Shown: positions 1 to 9,032, numbered from the stretch's first letter. The stretch is 64,000 nucleotides of DNA from Aeromicrobium chenweiae (GCF_003065605.1 NZ_CP026952.1:1302001-1366000), one strand, 5' to 3'. Numbers and translations are program-made. Notes: generated by a model not told the origin, from the letters alone.

Positions 1-1
1 G

Positions 2-103
2 ATCGACCCACGGTGGTCGGCGCTGAGCCAGCTGGCGGAGCAACCGGTCCCGTCAGCCGACCAGTCAGAGTCGGGCAACACGTCCGACGACAGCAAGGAG
101 TAG
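2..103 (+). CDS. YceD/DUF177-family protein, 3' end only
   Basis: Only the last 33 codons lie in the window. The visible tail contains [12 protein letters not shown] followed by an acidic Ser/Asp-rich end, which resembles the C-terminus of YceD (DUF177) proteins. These are typically encoded directly before rpmF and are linked to 23S rRNA/ribosome assembly. The stop codon sits 3 bases before the rpmF start, consistent with the usual yceD-rpmF pair. The family call rests mainly on this position. Confidence 0.7.
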   Translation: MDPRWSALSQLAEQPVPSADQSESGNTSDDSKE

Positions 104-106
104 ATC

Positions 107-292
107 GTGGCAGTCCCGAAGAGGAAGATGTCGCGCAGCAACACGCGTCACCGTCGTTCGCAGTGGAAGACCACCGCAACGGCGATCGTCGACTGCGCCA
201 ACCCCGCGTGCGACTCCAAGGTGCAGCCGCACCACGCGTGCACCAAGTGCGGACAGTACGGAGCTCGCGGCGAGCGTCGCCAGGTCCTCTGA
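107..292 (+). CDS. rpmF: 50S ribosomal protein L32
   Basis: A 61-residue basic protein of the large ribosomal subunit. It begins [17 protein letters not shown], the L32 hallmark. It keeps two cysteine pairs (CANPAC and CTKC), so this is the zinc-binding C+ paralogue rather than a zinc-free form. GTG start three bases after the preceding stop. It is followed directly by rnc, giving the common yceD-rpmF-rnc order. Length is normal for the family. Confidence 0.97.
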   Translation: MAVPKRKMSRSNTRHRRSQWKTTATAIVDCANPACDSKVQPHHACTKCGQYGARGERRQVL

Positions 293-1002
293 TCTCTGCC
301 GCAGCTGACGCTGGGGCGCTCCGGGAGGTCCTGGGAGTCCAGGACCTCGACCCGGAGCTGCTCCAGCACGCGCTGACACACCGCTCGTTCGCGTACGAGA
401 ACGGCGGTGTGCCCAACAACGAGCGCCTCGAGTTCCTGGGGGACTCGGTGCTCGGTCTTGTCGTCACCGACACGCTCTTCACCGAGCATCCCGACCTGCC
501 CGAGGGGCAGCTCGCGAAGCTTCGTGCAGCGGTCGTCAGCGCCAAGGCCCTCGCGGAGGTCGCGCGCACCCTCGGCATCGGCGAGCACGTTCGTCTCGGC
601 CGTGGCGAGGAGACGACCGGTGGTCGTGACAAGGCCTCGATCCTGTCCGACACGGTCGAGGCCATCCTGGGCGCGATCTACGTCCAGTTCGGCATCGAAC
701 GGGCCGCCGAGGTGATCCACCGGGTGTTCGACCCCGTGATCGCCGCAGCCTCCGGCCTCGGCGCAGGCCTGGACTGGAAGACGTCCCTGCAGGAGATCGC
801 CGCCAACAACGATCTCGGCGTCCCGCACTACGTGCTGGTGGGCACGGGGCCGGATCACAACAAGAGCTTCACCGCCGAGGTCGTCGTCGGCGAGGCGACG
901 TTCGGCGGGGGTGCCGGCCGCTCCAAGAAGGAGGCCGAGCAGATGGTCGCCGAGATCGCCTGGCGCGCCATCAACGCCGGTCTCGACCAGCCCGGCTCCT
1001 AG
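289..1002 (+). CDS. rnc: Ribonuclease III
   Basis: Double-strand-specific endoribonuclease for rRNA and mRNA processing. The signature ERLEFLGD lies near residues 45-52, a second acidic motif [11 protein letters not shown] follows, and a dsRNA-binding domain with GRSKKEAEQ closes the protein. The reading frame is open upstream, so the start is uncertain. A CTG at 289 overlaps the rpmF stop as CTGA and gives a 237-residue protein whose N-terminus matches family length. The nearest GTG (247) would overlap rpmF by 46 bases and has no clear ribosome-binding site. The mutM start follows the stop by 4 bases. Confidence 0.95.
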   Translation: MISAAADAGALREVLGVQDLDPELLQHALTHRSFAYENGGVPNNERLEFLGDSVLGLVVTDTLFTEHPDLPEGQLAKLRAAVVSAKALAEVARTLGIGEHVRLGRGEETTGGRDKASILSDTVEAILGAIYVQFGIERAAEVIHRVFDPVIAAASGLGAGLDWKTSLQEIAANNDLGVPHYVLVGTGPDHNKSFTAEVVVGEATFGGGAGRSKKEAEQMVAEIAWRAINAGLDQPGS

Positions 1003-1006
1003 ACCC

Positions 1007-1858
1007 GTGCCCGAGCTGCCCGAGGTCGAGGTCGTCCGTCGCGGCATCGCCGACCACGTGGTCGGCCGGACGATCACCGCCGTCACGGTCCACGACGTGC
1101 GCTCGGTGCGCCGTCACCTACCCGGCCCGGCCGACTTCCGGCACCGGGTGGAGGGACGGACGGTCGTCGGCGTGGCCCGCCGAGGCAAGTACCTGTGGAT
1201 GCAGCTCGACCATGGCGACGCCATCTTGTGCCACCTGGGCATGAGCGGGCAGTTCCTGGTCTCCGAGGCGTCCGCGCCCCCGCAGCGACACCTGCGCATC
1301 ACGCTCGCGCTGCAGGACGGCACCGAGCTCCGGTTCGCCGACCAGCGCATCTTCGGCGGGATGTCGTTCAGCGAGGACGGCGCGGAGCTCCCGCCCGAGA
1401 TCGCGCACATCGCGCGCGACCCGCTGGACCCCTTGTTCGACCCGGCCGAGTTCACCGCCCGGATCCGCAAGCGCCAGACGGGCGTGAAGCGGGCGATCCT
1501 CGACCAGACGCTCATCTCCGGGGTCGGCAACATCTATGCCGACGAGTCGCTGTGGCGGACGCCGCTGCACTACGCCCGCAACACCCGGCACCTGCGGACC
1601 CGCGAGATCGACGCGTTGCTGGGCCACATCGGCGACGTCATGCGCGAGGCGCTCGCCCAAGGCGGCACGTCGTTCGACGCGCTGTACGTGAACGTCAACG
1701 GCAACAGCGGCTACTTCGACCGCTCCCTGCAGGCGTACGGCCAGGAGGGCCGGCCGTGCCAGCGGTGCGGCACCCCCATCCGCCGCGACCCGTTCATGAA
1801 CCGCTCGTCGTTCTGGTGCCCGCACTGCCAGCCGCGTCCGCGCAACGGGCGGTTCTGA
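1007..1858 (+). CDS. mutM: Formamidopyrimidine-DNA glycosylase
   Basis: Base-excision repair enzyme removing 8-oxoguanine and FapyG, 283 residues. The GTG start gives the N-terminal PELPEVE, with catalytic proline and glutamate directly after the initiator. RRGKYLWM carries the conserved lysine, VGNIYADE marks the helix-two-turns-helix region, and the C-terminus has a zinc finger CxxC-x16-CxxC ending near NGRF. Starts 4 bases after rnc and is probably co-transcribed with it. Confidence 0.96.
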   Translation: MPELPEVEVVRRGIADHVVGRTITAVTVHDVRSVRRHLPGPADFRHRVEGRTVVGVARRGKYLWMQLDHGDAILCHLGMSGQFLVSEASAPPQRHLRITLALQDGTELRFADQRIFGGMSFSEDGAELPPEIAHIARDPLDPLFDPAEFTARIRKRQTGVKRAILDQTLISGVGNIYADESLWRTPLHYARNTRHLRTREIDALLGHIGDVMREALAQGGTSFDALYVNVNGNSGYFDRSLQAYGQEGRPCQRCGTPIRRDPFMNRSSFWCPHCQPRPRNGRF

Positions 1859-1871
1859 CTACGCTGGCCGC

Positions 1872-2342
1872 ATGAGCCTGACCCTGCAGCCCATGAACGC
1901 CGAGCTCTTCGCGTCCTGGATGAGGCACGTGATGGGCTGGTACGCCCAGGGCAAGGTCGAGGCGGGGAGCTGGCCCGAGGACGGGGCGGTGGAGCGGGCG
2001 CTCCGGGAGAACGCCGAGCAGCTCCCGCAGGGACTGGACACGCCGCACAACGACTTCTTCGTCGGGACGGTCGACGACCGCGAGGTGGGCTACCTGTGGC
2101 TCTACACCGATCCCGCGCAGACCCCGCCGGCGACTGCGATCCAGGCCATCGAGGTCCTCGAGGGCGAACGCGGGCAGGGACTCGGCCGCGAGCTGCTGGA
2201 GGCCGCGGAGGGGTGGTGCGCCGACCACAGCATCCAGACGCTGCGCCTGCACGTCTTCGGGCGGAACACCACGGCCATCAACCTGTACGAGTCGGCGGGC
2301 TTCGAGACCACCAACGTCCTGATGGCCAAGACCATCCGATGA
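1872..2342 (+). CDS. GNAT-family N-acetyltransferase
   Basis: A 156-residue single-domain protein of the Gcn5-related acetyltransferase fold. The acetyl-CoA pyrophosphate loop is visible as ERGQGLGRELLEAAE near residues 98-112, followed by the NLYESAGFE motif close to the C-terminus. The substrate cannot be told. The stop overlaps the dgt start as ATGA, so the two genes are probably translationally coupled, but this does not establish a shared pathway. Confidence 0.88.
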   Translation: MSLTLQPMNAELFASWMRHVMGWYAQGKVEAGSWPEDGAVERALRENAEQLPQGLDTPHNDFFVGTVDDREVGYLWLYTDPAQTPPATAIQAIEVLEGERGQGLGRELLEAAEGWCADHSIQTLRLHVFGRNTTAINLYESAGFETTNVLMAKTIR

Positions 2343-3571
2343 CGGACGCCCCCTACGGCGACGAGGCGTACGAGCGCTTCGTCGACGAGCCGCCCAAGCG
2401 CTCCGGCCGCACCTCGTTCGAGCGCGACCGCGGACGCATCGTGCACTCCGCGGCGCTGCGCCGGCTGTCGGCCAAGACCCAGGTCATGGGCGCGGGCTTC
2501 GACGACTTCGTCCGCAACCGGCTGACCCACTCGCTGGAGGTCGCGCAGGTCGCCCGCGAGCTGGGCAAGGCGCTGGGCTGCGACCCGGACATCGTGGACT
2601 CCGCGGCTCTGGCCCACGACCTGGGGCACCCGCCGTTCGGCCACAACGGCGAGGTCGCGCTGGACGAGGCCGCGCAGTCCTGCGGCGGGTTCGAGGGCAA
2701 CGCGCAGACGCTGCGGATCCTCAGCCGGCTGGAGTCCAAGGCGTTCGGGCCCGACGGTCGCAGCGTCGGGCTCAACCTCACCCGGGCCACCCTCTCGGCG
2801 TGCGTGAAGTACCCGTGGCGGCGGGGCGAGGTGCCGGAGGCTGCCGGCAAGTTCGGGGTCTACACCGACGACCTGCCCGTGTTCGACTGGCTGCGGGACG
2901 GCGCTCCCGCCCGGCGCCGACCGATCGAGGCGCAGGTCATGGACCTGGCCGACGACATCGCCTACTCGGTCCACGACGTCGAGGACGGCGTCGTGGGCGG
3001 CTGGTTCGGTCTGCGGGCCGGTGAGCTGGACACTGCGGCGATCCACGCCGTCGCCCGGGACTGGTACGACCACACGGCCACCGACGACCGCCTCGACGCG
3101 GCGCTCGAGCGCCTGCAGGAGATGCCGGAGTGGCCCACCACGGGGTTCGACGGCAGCCGTGCCGAGCGCGCCGTGCTCAAGAGCCTGACCAGCGCCCTGA
3201 TCGGACGCTTCGCGCACGCGGCGGAGGCCGCGACCGTCCAGAGGTGGGGCGGCGGTCCGCTGACCCGTTTCGGGGCCGACCTGGAGGTGCCGACGGGCAC
3301 CCGCGACGAGATCACGGTGCTGAAGTCCATCGCCGCGCACTACGTCATGCAGGCGCAGGACCGGGCCGGGCCGCTCAGTCGCCAGCGCGAGCTGCTCCTG
3401 GCCCTCGTCGATGCCCTGGACCGGTCCGAGGGCAGGCAGCTCGAGGCGGAGTTCGCCGAGGACTTCGCCCGCGCGGAGGACGATGCCGCCCGCCACCGGG
3501 TGCTGATCGACCAGGTCGCGAGCCTGACCGACGTGTCCGCCCGCGCCTGGGGCCTGCGCCTGCTGGGCTGA
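2339..3571 (+). CDS. dgt: Deoxyguanosinetriphosphate triphosphohydrolase-like protein
   Basis: HD-domain dNTP triphosphohydrolase, 410 residues. It hydrolyses deoxynucleoside triphosphates to nucleoside plus triphosphate and so affects the dNTP pool. Metal ligands are seen in NRLTHSLEV and in ALAHDLGHPPFGHNGE. The ATG overlaps the previous stop by 4 bases and gives the normal N-terminus with the RTSFERDRGRI motif. Located immediately before dnaG, the same order as in mycobacteria, which links dNTP homeostasis and replication genes. Confidence 0.93.
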   Translation: MTDAPYGDEAYERFVDEPPKRSGRTSFERDRGRIVHSAALRRLSAKTQVMGAGFDDFVRNRLTHSLEVAQVARELGKALGCDPDIVDSAALAHDLGHPPFGHNGEVALDEAAQSCGGFEGNAQTLRILSRLESKAFGPDGRSVGLNLTRATLSACVKYPWRRGEVPEAAGKFGVYTDDLPVFDWLRDGAPARRRPIEAQVMDLADDIAYSVHDVEDGVVGGWFGLRAGELDTAAIHAVARDWYDHTATDDRLDAALERLQEMPEWPTTGFDGSRAERAVLKSLTSALIGRFAHAAEAATVQRWGGGPLTRFGADLEVPTGTRDEITVLKSIAAHYVMQAQDRAGPLSRQRELLLALVDALDRSEGRQLEAEFAEDFARAEDDAARHRVLIDQVASLTDVSARAWGLRLLG

Positions 3572-3622
3572 CGGGGCTTGCCGCCCGTGGCGGGGTGGGT
3601 GGGGCCGACTAACATTCACCCC

Positions 3623-5509
3623 ATGGCCGGGCTGATCAAGGACGAGGACATCCAGCTCGTCCGCGAACGCACCCGCATCGACGAGGTCGTCGAGCAGTAC
3701 GTCACCCTCAAGAACGCCGGCGGCGGCTCCCGCAAGGGCCTGTGCCCGTTCCACGACGAGAAGTCCCCGTCCTTCAACGTGCGCCCGTCGGTGGGCTCGT
3801 ACCACTGCTTCGGCTGCGGGGCCGGCGGCGACGTCTTCAAGTTCGTCATGGAGATCGAGGGCCTGAGCTTCGTCGAGACCGTCGAGCGTCTCGCCGCCAA
3901 GGCCGGCATCACGCTGCGCTACGAGGAGGGCAGCGGGCACACCGGTCCGCGCCGCGACCCCAACCAGCGCAACCGCCTGCTGGAGGCCCACCGCGAGGCC
4001 GGCGCGTTCTACGCCGCCGCGCTGCAGTCGTCACCGGACGCGCAGGCCGGTCGCCAGTTCGTCCAGGACCGCGGCTTCGACCAGGCTGCCGCCGAGCTGT
4101 TCGGCATGGGGTTCGCGCCGCGCGGAGGAGAGGCGCTCGTCGCCCACCTGCGGGGCAAGGGGTTCTCCGAGGACGAGCTCGTCACCGGCGGGCTCGCCAA
4201 CCGCGGCACCCGCGGTCTCTACGACAAGTTCCGTGGCCGGCTGCTGTGGCCGATCCGGGAGATGACCGGCGAGATCATCGGCTTCGGCGCGCGCCGGATG
4301 TTCGACGACGACCGGGTCGAGGCGAAGTACCTCAACAGCCCCGAGACGCCCATCTACAAGAAGTCCCAGGTCCTCTACGGCATCGACCTGGCCCGCCGGT
4401 CGATCTCGTCCTCCAGCCAGGCGGTCATCGTCGAGGGCTACACCGACGTCATGGCGTGCCACCTCGCCGGCGTCACGACGGCCGTGGCCACGTGCGGCAC
4501 GGCGTTCGGTGAGGACCACGCACGGGTCATGCGCCGACTCATGCTCGACGACCAGGCGTTCCACGGCGAGGTCATCTTCACCTTCGACGGCGACGAGGCC
4601 GGCCAGCGCGCCGCGCTCAAGACGTTCAGCGGCGACCAGCAGTTCGTCGCGCAGACGTACGTGGCGGTGGAGCCGCGGGGCATGGACCCGTGCGACCTGC
4701 GGCTGGCCGACGGTGACGCGGCCGTCCGCGACCTGGTGGCGTCCCGCATCCCGCTGTACCGCTTCGTGCTGGACAACCTGCTCGGCAAGTACGACCTCGA
4801 CCGCGGCGACCAGCGCGTGGACGCGGTCCGCGAGGCCGTCGGGCTCGCCTCGGCGATCCGCGACAAGTCCAAGGTCGACGAGCTGCTGCGGGAGATCGCG
4901 GGCCGCGTCGGCACCGACGTCGACCAGGTGCGGGCCGAGCACCGCCGTCGCGTCGCCACGTCGTCCAAGGGCGGCCAGCCGGTCACCCACGACGCGCCCA
5001 CCGCGTCGATGCCGTCGCCGGCGGTCAACTTCGGCCAGCCGCAGTTCGCCGACGAGCGCGAGGCGTTGAAGGCGATCGTCCAGCACCCGCACCTGGCTGC
5101 GAAGCTCGCCGACGACATCGACGACAATGACTTCACGCACCCGATCTCCAAGCTGCTGTGGAAGCACATCGAGGCCATGCCGTGGCCGACCGGCCCCAAC
5201 CCGAACTGGCTGCCCCAGCTGTCGGACTCGGTCCACGACGAGGACGCCAAGCGCATCCTGTCCATCGCGGCGGTCGAGCCGATGCGCGCGCGGGAGGGCA
5301 ACACCGCGGCGGTGGTTTCGTCGATCCTCATGCGCCTGCAGCTGCTCACGCTGAGCCGCAGGATCGCCGAGATCAAGTCCAAGCTGCAGCGCACCAACCC
5401 CATCGACGAGGCCGAGACGTACAACCGCATGTTCGGTGACCTGATCGCCCTCGAGCAGCAGTTCCGCACGCTGCGCGACCGGTCGCTGAGCGGCGACGTC
5501 CCCAGCTGA
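3623..5509 (+). CDS. dnaG: DNA primase
   Basis: Synthesises RNA primers for replication; 628 residues. The N-terminal CHC2 zinc finger is complete (CPFHDEKSPSF followed by YHCFGCGAGGD). The TOPRIM core shows VIVEGYTDVMACHLAG and FTFDGDEAGQRA, and a helicase-binding C-terminal part follows after a low-complexity linker near residue 450. The ATG at 3623 is chosen because the protein then begins MAGLIKDEDIQLVRERTRID, the usual primase start; more upstream starts add an unconserved extension. Confidence 0.97.
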   Translation: MAGLIKDEDIQLVRERTRIDEVVEQYVTLKNAGGGSRKGLCPFHDEKSPSFNVRPSVGSYHCFGCGAGGDVFKFVMEIEGLSFVETVERLAAKAGITLRYEEGSGHTGPRRDPNQRNRLLEAHREAGAFYAAALQSSPDAQAGRQFVQDRGFDQAAAELFGMGFAPRGGEALVAHLRGKGFSEDELVTGGLANRGTRGLYDKFRGRLLWPIREMTGEIIGFGARRMFDDDRVEAKYLNSPETPIYKKSQVLYGIDLARRSISSSSQAVIVEGYTDVMACHLAGVTTAVATCGTAFGEDHARVMRRLMLDDQAFHGEVIFTFDGDEAGQRAALKTFSGDQQFVAQTYVAVEPRGMDPCDLRLADGDAAVRDLVASRIPLYRFVLDNLLGKYDLDRGDQRVDAVREAVGLASAIRDKSKVDELLREIAGRVGTDVDQVRAEHRRRVATSSKGGQPVTHDAPTASMPSPAVNFGQPQFADEREALKAIVQHPHLAAKLADDIDDNDFTHPISKLLWKHIEAMPWPTGPNPNWLPQLSDSVHDEDAKRILSIAAVEPMRAREGNTAAVVSSILMRLQLLTLSRRIAEIKSKLQRTNPIDEAETYNRMFGDLIALEQQFRTLRDRSLSGDVPS

Positions 5510-5584
5510 GAGCCGGCCGCGCGCGATCCACAGGCGGCCGCCTCACCACTGTCCGTCGGCACGCCGTCGCCGCAGGCTGGCGGG

Positions 5585-6178
5585 GTGGATCGATTCGTCC
5601 GTGAGCTGATGTCCCTGCCCATCCTGGACGCCGAGCAGGAGCGGGCCCTGGCCGTGGCGGCCCATCAGGGCGACGCCGACGCCCGCGTCGCGCTGATCAC
5701 CGCGGGCCTGCGCTCCGTCGCCCTGCGGGCCCGCCTGCTCGGTCTGACGGGGGAGGAGATGCGGGACGCCGTGCAGGCAGGTGCGGTCGGGCTCATCCGC
5801 GCCGTGGACCGGTTCGACCCCGATCGCGGCGTCCGCCTCGCGACGTACGCGTGGCACTGGATCGGCGCCGAGATGTCGGTCGGTCGACGTGACGACCTGC
5901 CGCTCGACGGGGTCGACCCGCCGTACGACGACTCCGCGACGCACGACGAGTCCCTGCTCGACGGACTCTCCGACGACGCCGCCGACGTGCTGCGTCTGCG
6001 GTTCGGGCTGGGGCCCGACGGCGGTCCGCCGATGTCCAGGATCGCCGTGGCACAGCGGTTGGGGGTCAGTGTGACGAGGATCAGATCGGTCGAGGGGAAG
6101 GCGATGCGACAACTCCGGGAGCGACTTGCTAAAGTTGTCGACCGTGCTCCTCTTCACCGAGAAGCCGATCCCCCATAG
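5585..6178 (+). CDS. Short sigma-70 family RNA polymerase sigma factor
   Basis: A 197-residue protein with sigma region 2 (AVDRFDPDRGVRLATYAWHWIGAEM in two pieces near residues 72-97) and a region-4 helix-turn-helix (LRLRFGLG, then IAVAQRLGVSVTRIRSVE). Region 3 appears absent, and the core helices are more like SigA/SigB than ECF factors. GTG start preceded by a G-rich ribosome-binding site. Unusually, the stop codon falls inside the acceptor end of tRNA-Asn, a 10-base overlap on the same strand. Promoter specificity is unknown. Confidence 0.75.
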   Translation: MDRFVRELMSLPILDAEQERALAVAAHQGDADARVALITAGLRSVALRARLLGLTGEEMRDAVQAGAVGLIRAVDRFDPDRGVRLATYAWHWIGAEMSVGRRDDLPLDGVDPPYDDSATHDESLLDGLSDDAADVLRLRFGLGPDGGPPMSRIAVAQRLGVSVTRIRSVEGKAMRQLRERLAKVVDRAPLHREADPP

Positions 6179-6241
6179 CTCAATTGGCAGAGCATTCGAC
6201 TGTTAATCGGAGGGTTCTTGGTTCGAGTCCAAGTGGGGGAG
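6169..6241 (+). tRNA. tRNA-Asn (GTT)
   Basis: A complete cloverleaf of 73 bases: acceptor TCCCCCA pairs with TGGGGGA, the D arm is GCTC/GAGC, the anticodon loop is CTGTTAA (anticodon GTT), and the T arm contains TTCGAGT. CCA is not encoded. It overlaps the end of the sigma factor gene, and a strong terminator hairpin follows at 6250. Confidence 0.97.
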
Positions 6242-6249
6242 CAGGACCC

Positions 6250-6279
6250 ACGAAACCCCCGCTTCGGCGGGGGTTTCGT
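6250..6279 (+). terminator. Intrinsic terminator after tRNA-Asn
   Basis: A perfect 13-bp stem (ACGAAACCCCCGC with its complement) around a TTCG tetraloop, directly downstream of the tRNA. The 3' arm ends in TTTCGT and is followed by CGTTT. The position supports termination of the sigma factor/tRNA transcript. Confidence 0.85.
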
Positions 6280-6364
6280 CGTTTCCGGCACGACGCGGAC
6301 GGCGGGGAACGACCCCGTCTGGAAGGATGCGGAGCATGGTGTCCTCCGGGCCGGGCCTCGACCC

Positions 6365-7336
6365 GTGAACGCGCCGACGCCCGTGCGCCTCGGCTCCTGG
6401 CCGACACCCCTCGAGCCCATGCCGCGACTGGGCGTCCACCTGGGGCTCGGGCCCGACGACCTGTGGATCAAACGGGACGACCTGTTCGGCCTGGGCGGCG
6501 GCGGGAACAAGGCGCGCAAGCTCGAACGGACGATGGCCCAGGCGATGCAGTGGGGCGCCGACGTGGTGATCACGAGCGGCGCCCCGCAGAGCAATCACGC
6601 GCGCCTGACCGCCGCGGCGGGAGCGCGACTCGGGCTGCCCGTCGTCCTGGTGCTCGAAGGCGTCGACCCTGACACCGAGAGCGGCAACCTCCTGCTGGAC
6701 CGGATGCTGGGCGCCCACCTCGTCTGGGCCGGGGAGGTCGACGGTGAGGGTCTCGAGGCAGCCGTTCAGGCCGAGGCCGACGCAGCCGCGTCCACGGGCC
6801 GCAAGGCCGGGATCATCCCGTTCGGCGGGTCCAACGCCGTCGGGGCCGGAGCCTACGAGGAAGCCGGTCGCGAGCTCCTGCACCAGATGCCGACGCTCGA
6901 CCGGGTGGTCGTCGCCGTCGGCTCCGGCGGCACGATGGCCGGACTCGTCAGCGCACTGGGCCCGGACCGGGTGACGGGCGTGGACACCGGCGCCGTCCCG
7001 GACGCCGTCGAGCGCGTCCTGGGCCTGTGGCAGGCCCTCGACCCGTCCGCAGGTGGCACAGCGACCGACCTCGTCGTGCGGGACGACCTCGTCGGCCGCG
7101 GGTACGGCGTGCTGTCGGACGACATCCGGGAGGCGATGCAGCTGTTCGCCCGCACGGAGGGCGTCATCCTCGACCCCGTGTACACCGGCCGCGCGGGTGC
7201 CGGCCTGATCAGCGGGGTCCGCGAGGGGACGATCACGGCGGGGGAGCGGACGGTCTTCCTGCACTCCGGCGGACTTCCGGGACTCTTCGGGCACGCCGAC
7301 GTCTCGCCGTGGCGGGACGTCCCTCCGCGCGACTGA
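6365..7336 (+). CDS. PLP-dependent D-cysteine desulfhydrase / ACC deaminase family enzyme
   Basis: A 323-residue fold-type II pyridoxal-phosphate enzyme. The PLP lysine is in GGGGNKARKLE near residue 51, SGAPQSNHARL follows, and the phosphate-binding loop VGSGGTMAG is near residue 185. The C-terminus HSGGLPGLFG is typical of D-cysteine desulfhydrase and 1-aminocyclopropane-1-carboxylate deaminase relatives. These two activities cannot be separated by eye; D-cysteine desulfhydrase is the commoner annotation. GTG at 6365 is the first start that preserves the family N-terminus (PTPVRLGSWPTPLEPM). Confidence 0.85.
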   Translation: MNAPTPVRLGSWPTPLEPMPRLGVHLGLGPDDLWIKRDDLFGLGGGGNKARKLERTMAQAMQWGADVVITSGAPQSNHARLTAAAGARLGLPVVLVLEGVDPDTESGNLLLDRMLGAHLVWAGEVDGEGLEAAVQAEADAAASTGRKAGIIPFGGSNAVGAGAYEEAGRELLHQMPTLDRVVVAVGSGGTMAGLVSALGPDRVTGVDTGAVPDAVERVLGLWQALDPSAGGTATDLVVRDDLVGRGYGVLSDDIREAMQLFARTEGVILDPVYTGRAGAGLISGVREGTITAGERTVFLHSGGLPGLFGHADVSPWRDVPPRD

Positions 7337-7348
7337 TCGCCCCGGGCG

Positions 7349-8197
7349 TCAGAGGCGCAGTGCGGTCTGGACCAGGTCGGCGACGGCGCGCGAGCGGCTG
7401 TGCGACGGCCAGGCGATGACGGTGGTCACGGTCGGGGCGTCGACGACCGGCACGGCGACCAGGTCGTCGTGCAGCTGGGCCCGGCACGAGTCGGGCGCCA
7501 TCATCAGGGTCCGCCCCAGCGAGACGAGCTGGAGCAGCTGGGAGTGGCTGTGGACCTCGGGCCCGGGCCCGTCGGGATAGGAGCCGTCGGTACCCGGCCA
7601 CCGCGGCAGCGGCAGGTCGGGGACGTCGGTGAGATCGTCGACGCGCAGCCCCTGACGGGTGGTGAGGGCGTGACCGGCGGGAAGGACCGCGACCTGTCCC
7701 TCGGTGACGAGCGCCTCGTGGTCGAGGCCGGAGACGTCGTCGAAGGGCCGGTGGAGGAGCGCCACGTCGGCGCGGCCGGTGCGGAGCAGGCGCTCCTGCT
7801 CGCCCGGACCGCAGAGGACCACGTCGACGGTGATCGATCCGGGGTCCGCGGCGTACCGGTGCAGGAGCTTGGCCAGCAGCTCGCTGGAGGCTCCCGCCTT
7901 GGTCGCGAGGACGACGGAGGGTGCTCCCGGTCCGTCGGCGGCCGCGCGCCGGGCGCGGTGCTCGGCGGCCTCCACCGCGTCCAGGGCTGCGCGTCCTTCG
8001 TGCAGGAGGACCTCGCCCGCGGGGGTCAGCGTCACCGATCGACTGGTGCGTTCCAGGAGGGTGGCACCCAGTCGGCGCTCCAGCTGGCTGATCGCCCGGG
8101 ACAGCGGCGGCTGGGCGATGCCGAGCCGCTCGGCGGCGCGTCCGAAGTGCAGCTCCTCGGCGACGGCGACGAAGTACCGCAGCTCCCGGGTCTCCAT
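7349..8197 (-). CDS. LysR-family transcriptional regulator
   Basis: A 282-residue regulator with an N-terminal winged helix (METRELRYFVAVAEELHFGRAAERLGIAQ) and a C-terminal effector domain. Divergent from the short-chain dehydrogenase gene at 8293, the standard LysR arrangement in which the regulator controls its neighbour. A perfect ATACCC/GGGTAT palindrome lies between them at 8221-8235 and is a good candidate binding site. The inducer is unknown. Confidence 0.92.
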   Translation of the reverse strand: METRELRYFVAVAEELHFGRAAERLGIAQPPLSRAISQLERRLGATLLERTSRSVTLTPAGEVLLHEGRAALDAVEAAEHRARRAAADGPGAPSVVLATKAGASSELLAKLLHRYAADPGSITVDVVLCGPGEQERLLRTGRADVALLHRPFDDVSGLDHEALVTEGQVAVLPAGHALTTRQGLRVDDLTDVPDLPLPRWPGTDGSYPDGPGPEVHSHSQLLQLVSLGRTLMMAPDSCRAQLHDDLVAVPVVDAPTVTTVIAWPSHSRSRAVADLVQTALRL

Positions 8198-8220
8198 GCG
8201 CCGAGCGTATCAACGCAGCC

Positions 8221-8235
8221 ATACCCGTGGGGTAT
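8221..8235. promoter_or_regulatory. Candidate LysR operator
   Basis: ATACCC-GTG-GGGTAT is a perfect 6-bp inverted repeat with a 3-base spacer, giving the T-N11-A geometry expected for LysR-type sites. It lies 24 bases upstream of the regulator start and 58 bases upstream of the dehydrogenase start. Binding is inferred, not shown. Confidence 0.6.
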
Positions 8236-8292
8236 CGCTGCAGACCCACATGGTGTTGGGGGTCGTCCGCGCGGTTCCGCATGCTCGAGGAC

Positions 8293-9024
8293 ATGAGTGA
8301 GAACAAGACAGCACTGGTGACAGGCGCGAACAAGGGCATCGGCTACGAGATCGCGGCGGGCCTCGGCGCGCTCGGATGGAGCGTGGGCGTGGGGGCGCGC
8401 GACCGGACCCGGCGCGAGGAGGCGGTGGCCCGCCTGCGTGAGGCCGGGGTGGACGCCTTCGCCGTGCCGCTGGACGTCACCGACGACGACAGCGTCGCGG
8501 CCGCCGTGGACCTGGTCCGCGAACGGGCCGGCCGCCTCGACGCCCTGGTCAACAACGCCGGGATCACCGGCGGTGGACCGCAGCAACCGACCACCGTCGA
8601 CCTCGACATCATCCGGACGGTCGTCGAGACGAACGTGCTCGGGGTCATCCGGGTCACGAACGCGATGCTGCCGCTGCTGCGCCTCTCGCCGAGCCCGCGG
8701 ATCGTCCACATGTCCAGCAGCGTCGGATCCCTGACGCGCCAGTCCGGATCTGGTGGCGAGCTGACCACCGGGCCCGTTGCCGCGGCCTACTCGACCTCCA
8801 AGACCTTCCTCAACGCGGTGATGATCCAGTACGTCCGAGAGCTGGACGGGACCGACATCCTCATGAACGCCGCCTGTCCAGGCTTCGTCGCGACCGACCT
8901 CAACGGCTTCCGCGGCGTGCGGACGCCCGGGCAGGGCGCGGCCACCGCGATCCGACTGGCGACGCTTCCCGACGGCGGCCCGACCGGTGGCTTCTTCGAG
9001 GACGCGGGCCTCGTCCCTTGGTGA
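8293..9024 (+). CDS. Short-chain dehydrogenase/reductase (SDR)
   Basis: A 243-residue classical SDR. It shows the nucleotide-binding TGANKGIG near residues 11-18, the NNAG motif near 84, serine in HMSSSVGS, and the YSTSK active-site Tyr/Lys pair. NADP(H) preference is plausible but unproven. The ATG at 8293 has GAGG upstream; an in-frame ATG at 8281 is possible. Divergently paired with the LysR gene, which probably regulates it. Substrate unknown. Confidence 0.88.
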   Translation: MSENKTALVTGANKGIGYEIAAGLGALGWSVGVGARDRTRREEAVARLREAGVDAFAVPLDVTDDDSVAAAVDLVRERAGRLDALVNNAGITGGGPQQPTTVDLDIIRTVVETNVLGVIRVTNAMLPLLRLSPSPRIVHMSSSVGSLTRQSGSGGELTTGPVAAAYSTSKTFLNAVMIQYVRELDGTDILMNAACPGFVATDLNGFRGVRTPGQGAATAIRLATLPDGGPTGGFFEDAGLVPW

Positions 9025-9032
9025 GTCGGGCG

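Noticed and set aside
2102-3991. Very long open reading frame on the minus strand across dgt/dnaG
   Set aside because: It is antisense to well-supported genes and composed of GC-driven repeats of Val, Ala, Arg and Asp; no motif. High-GC genomes routinely give such shadows.
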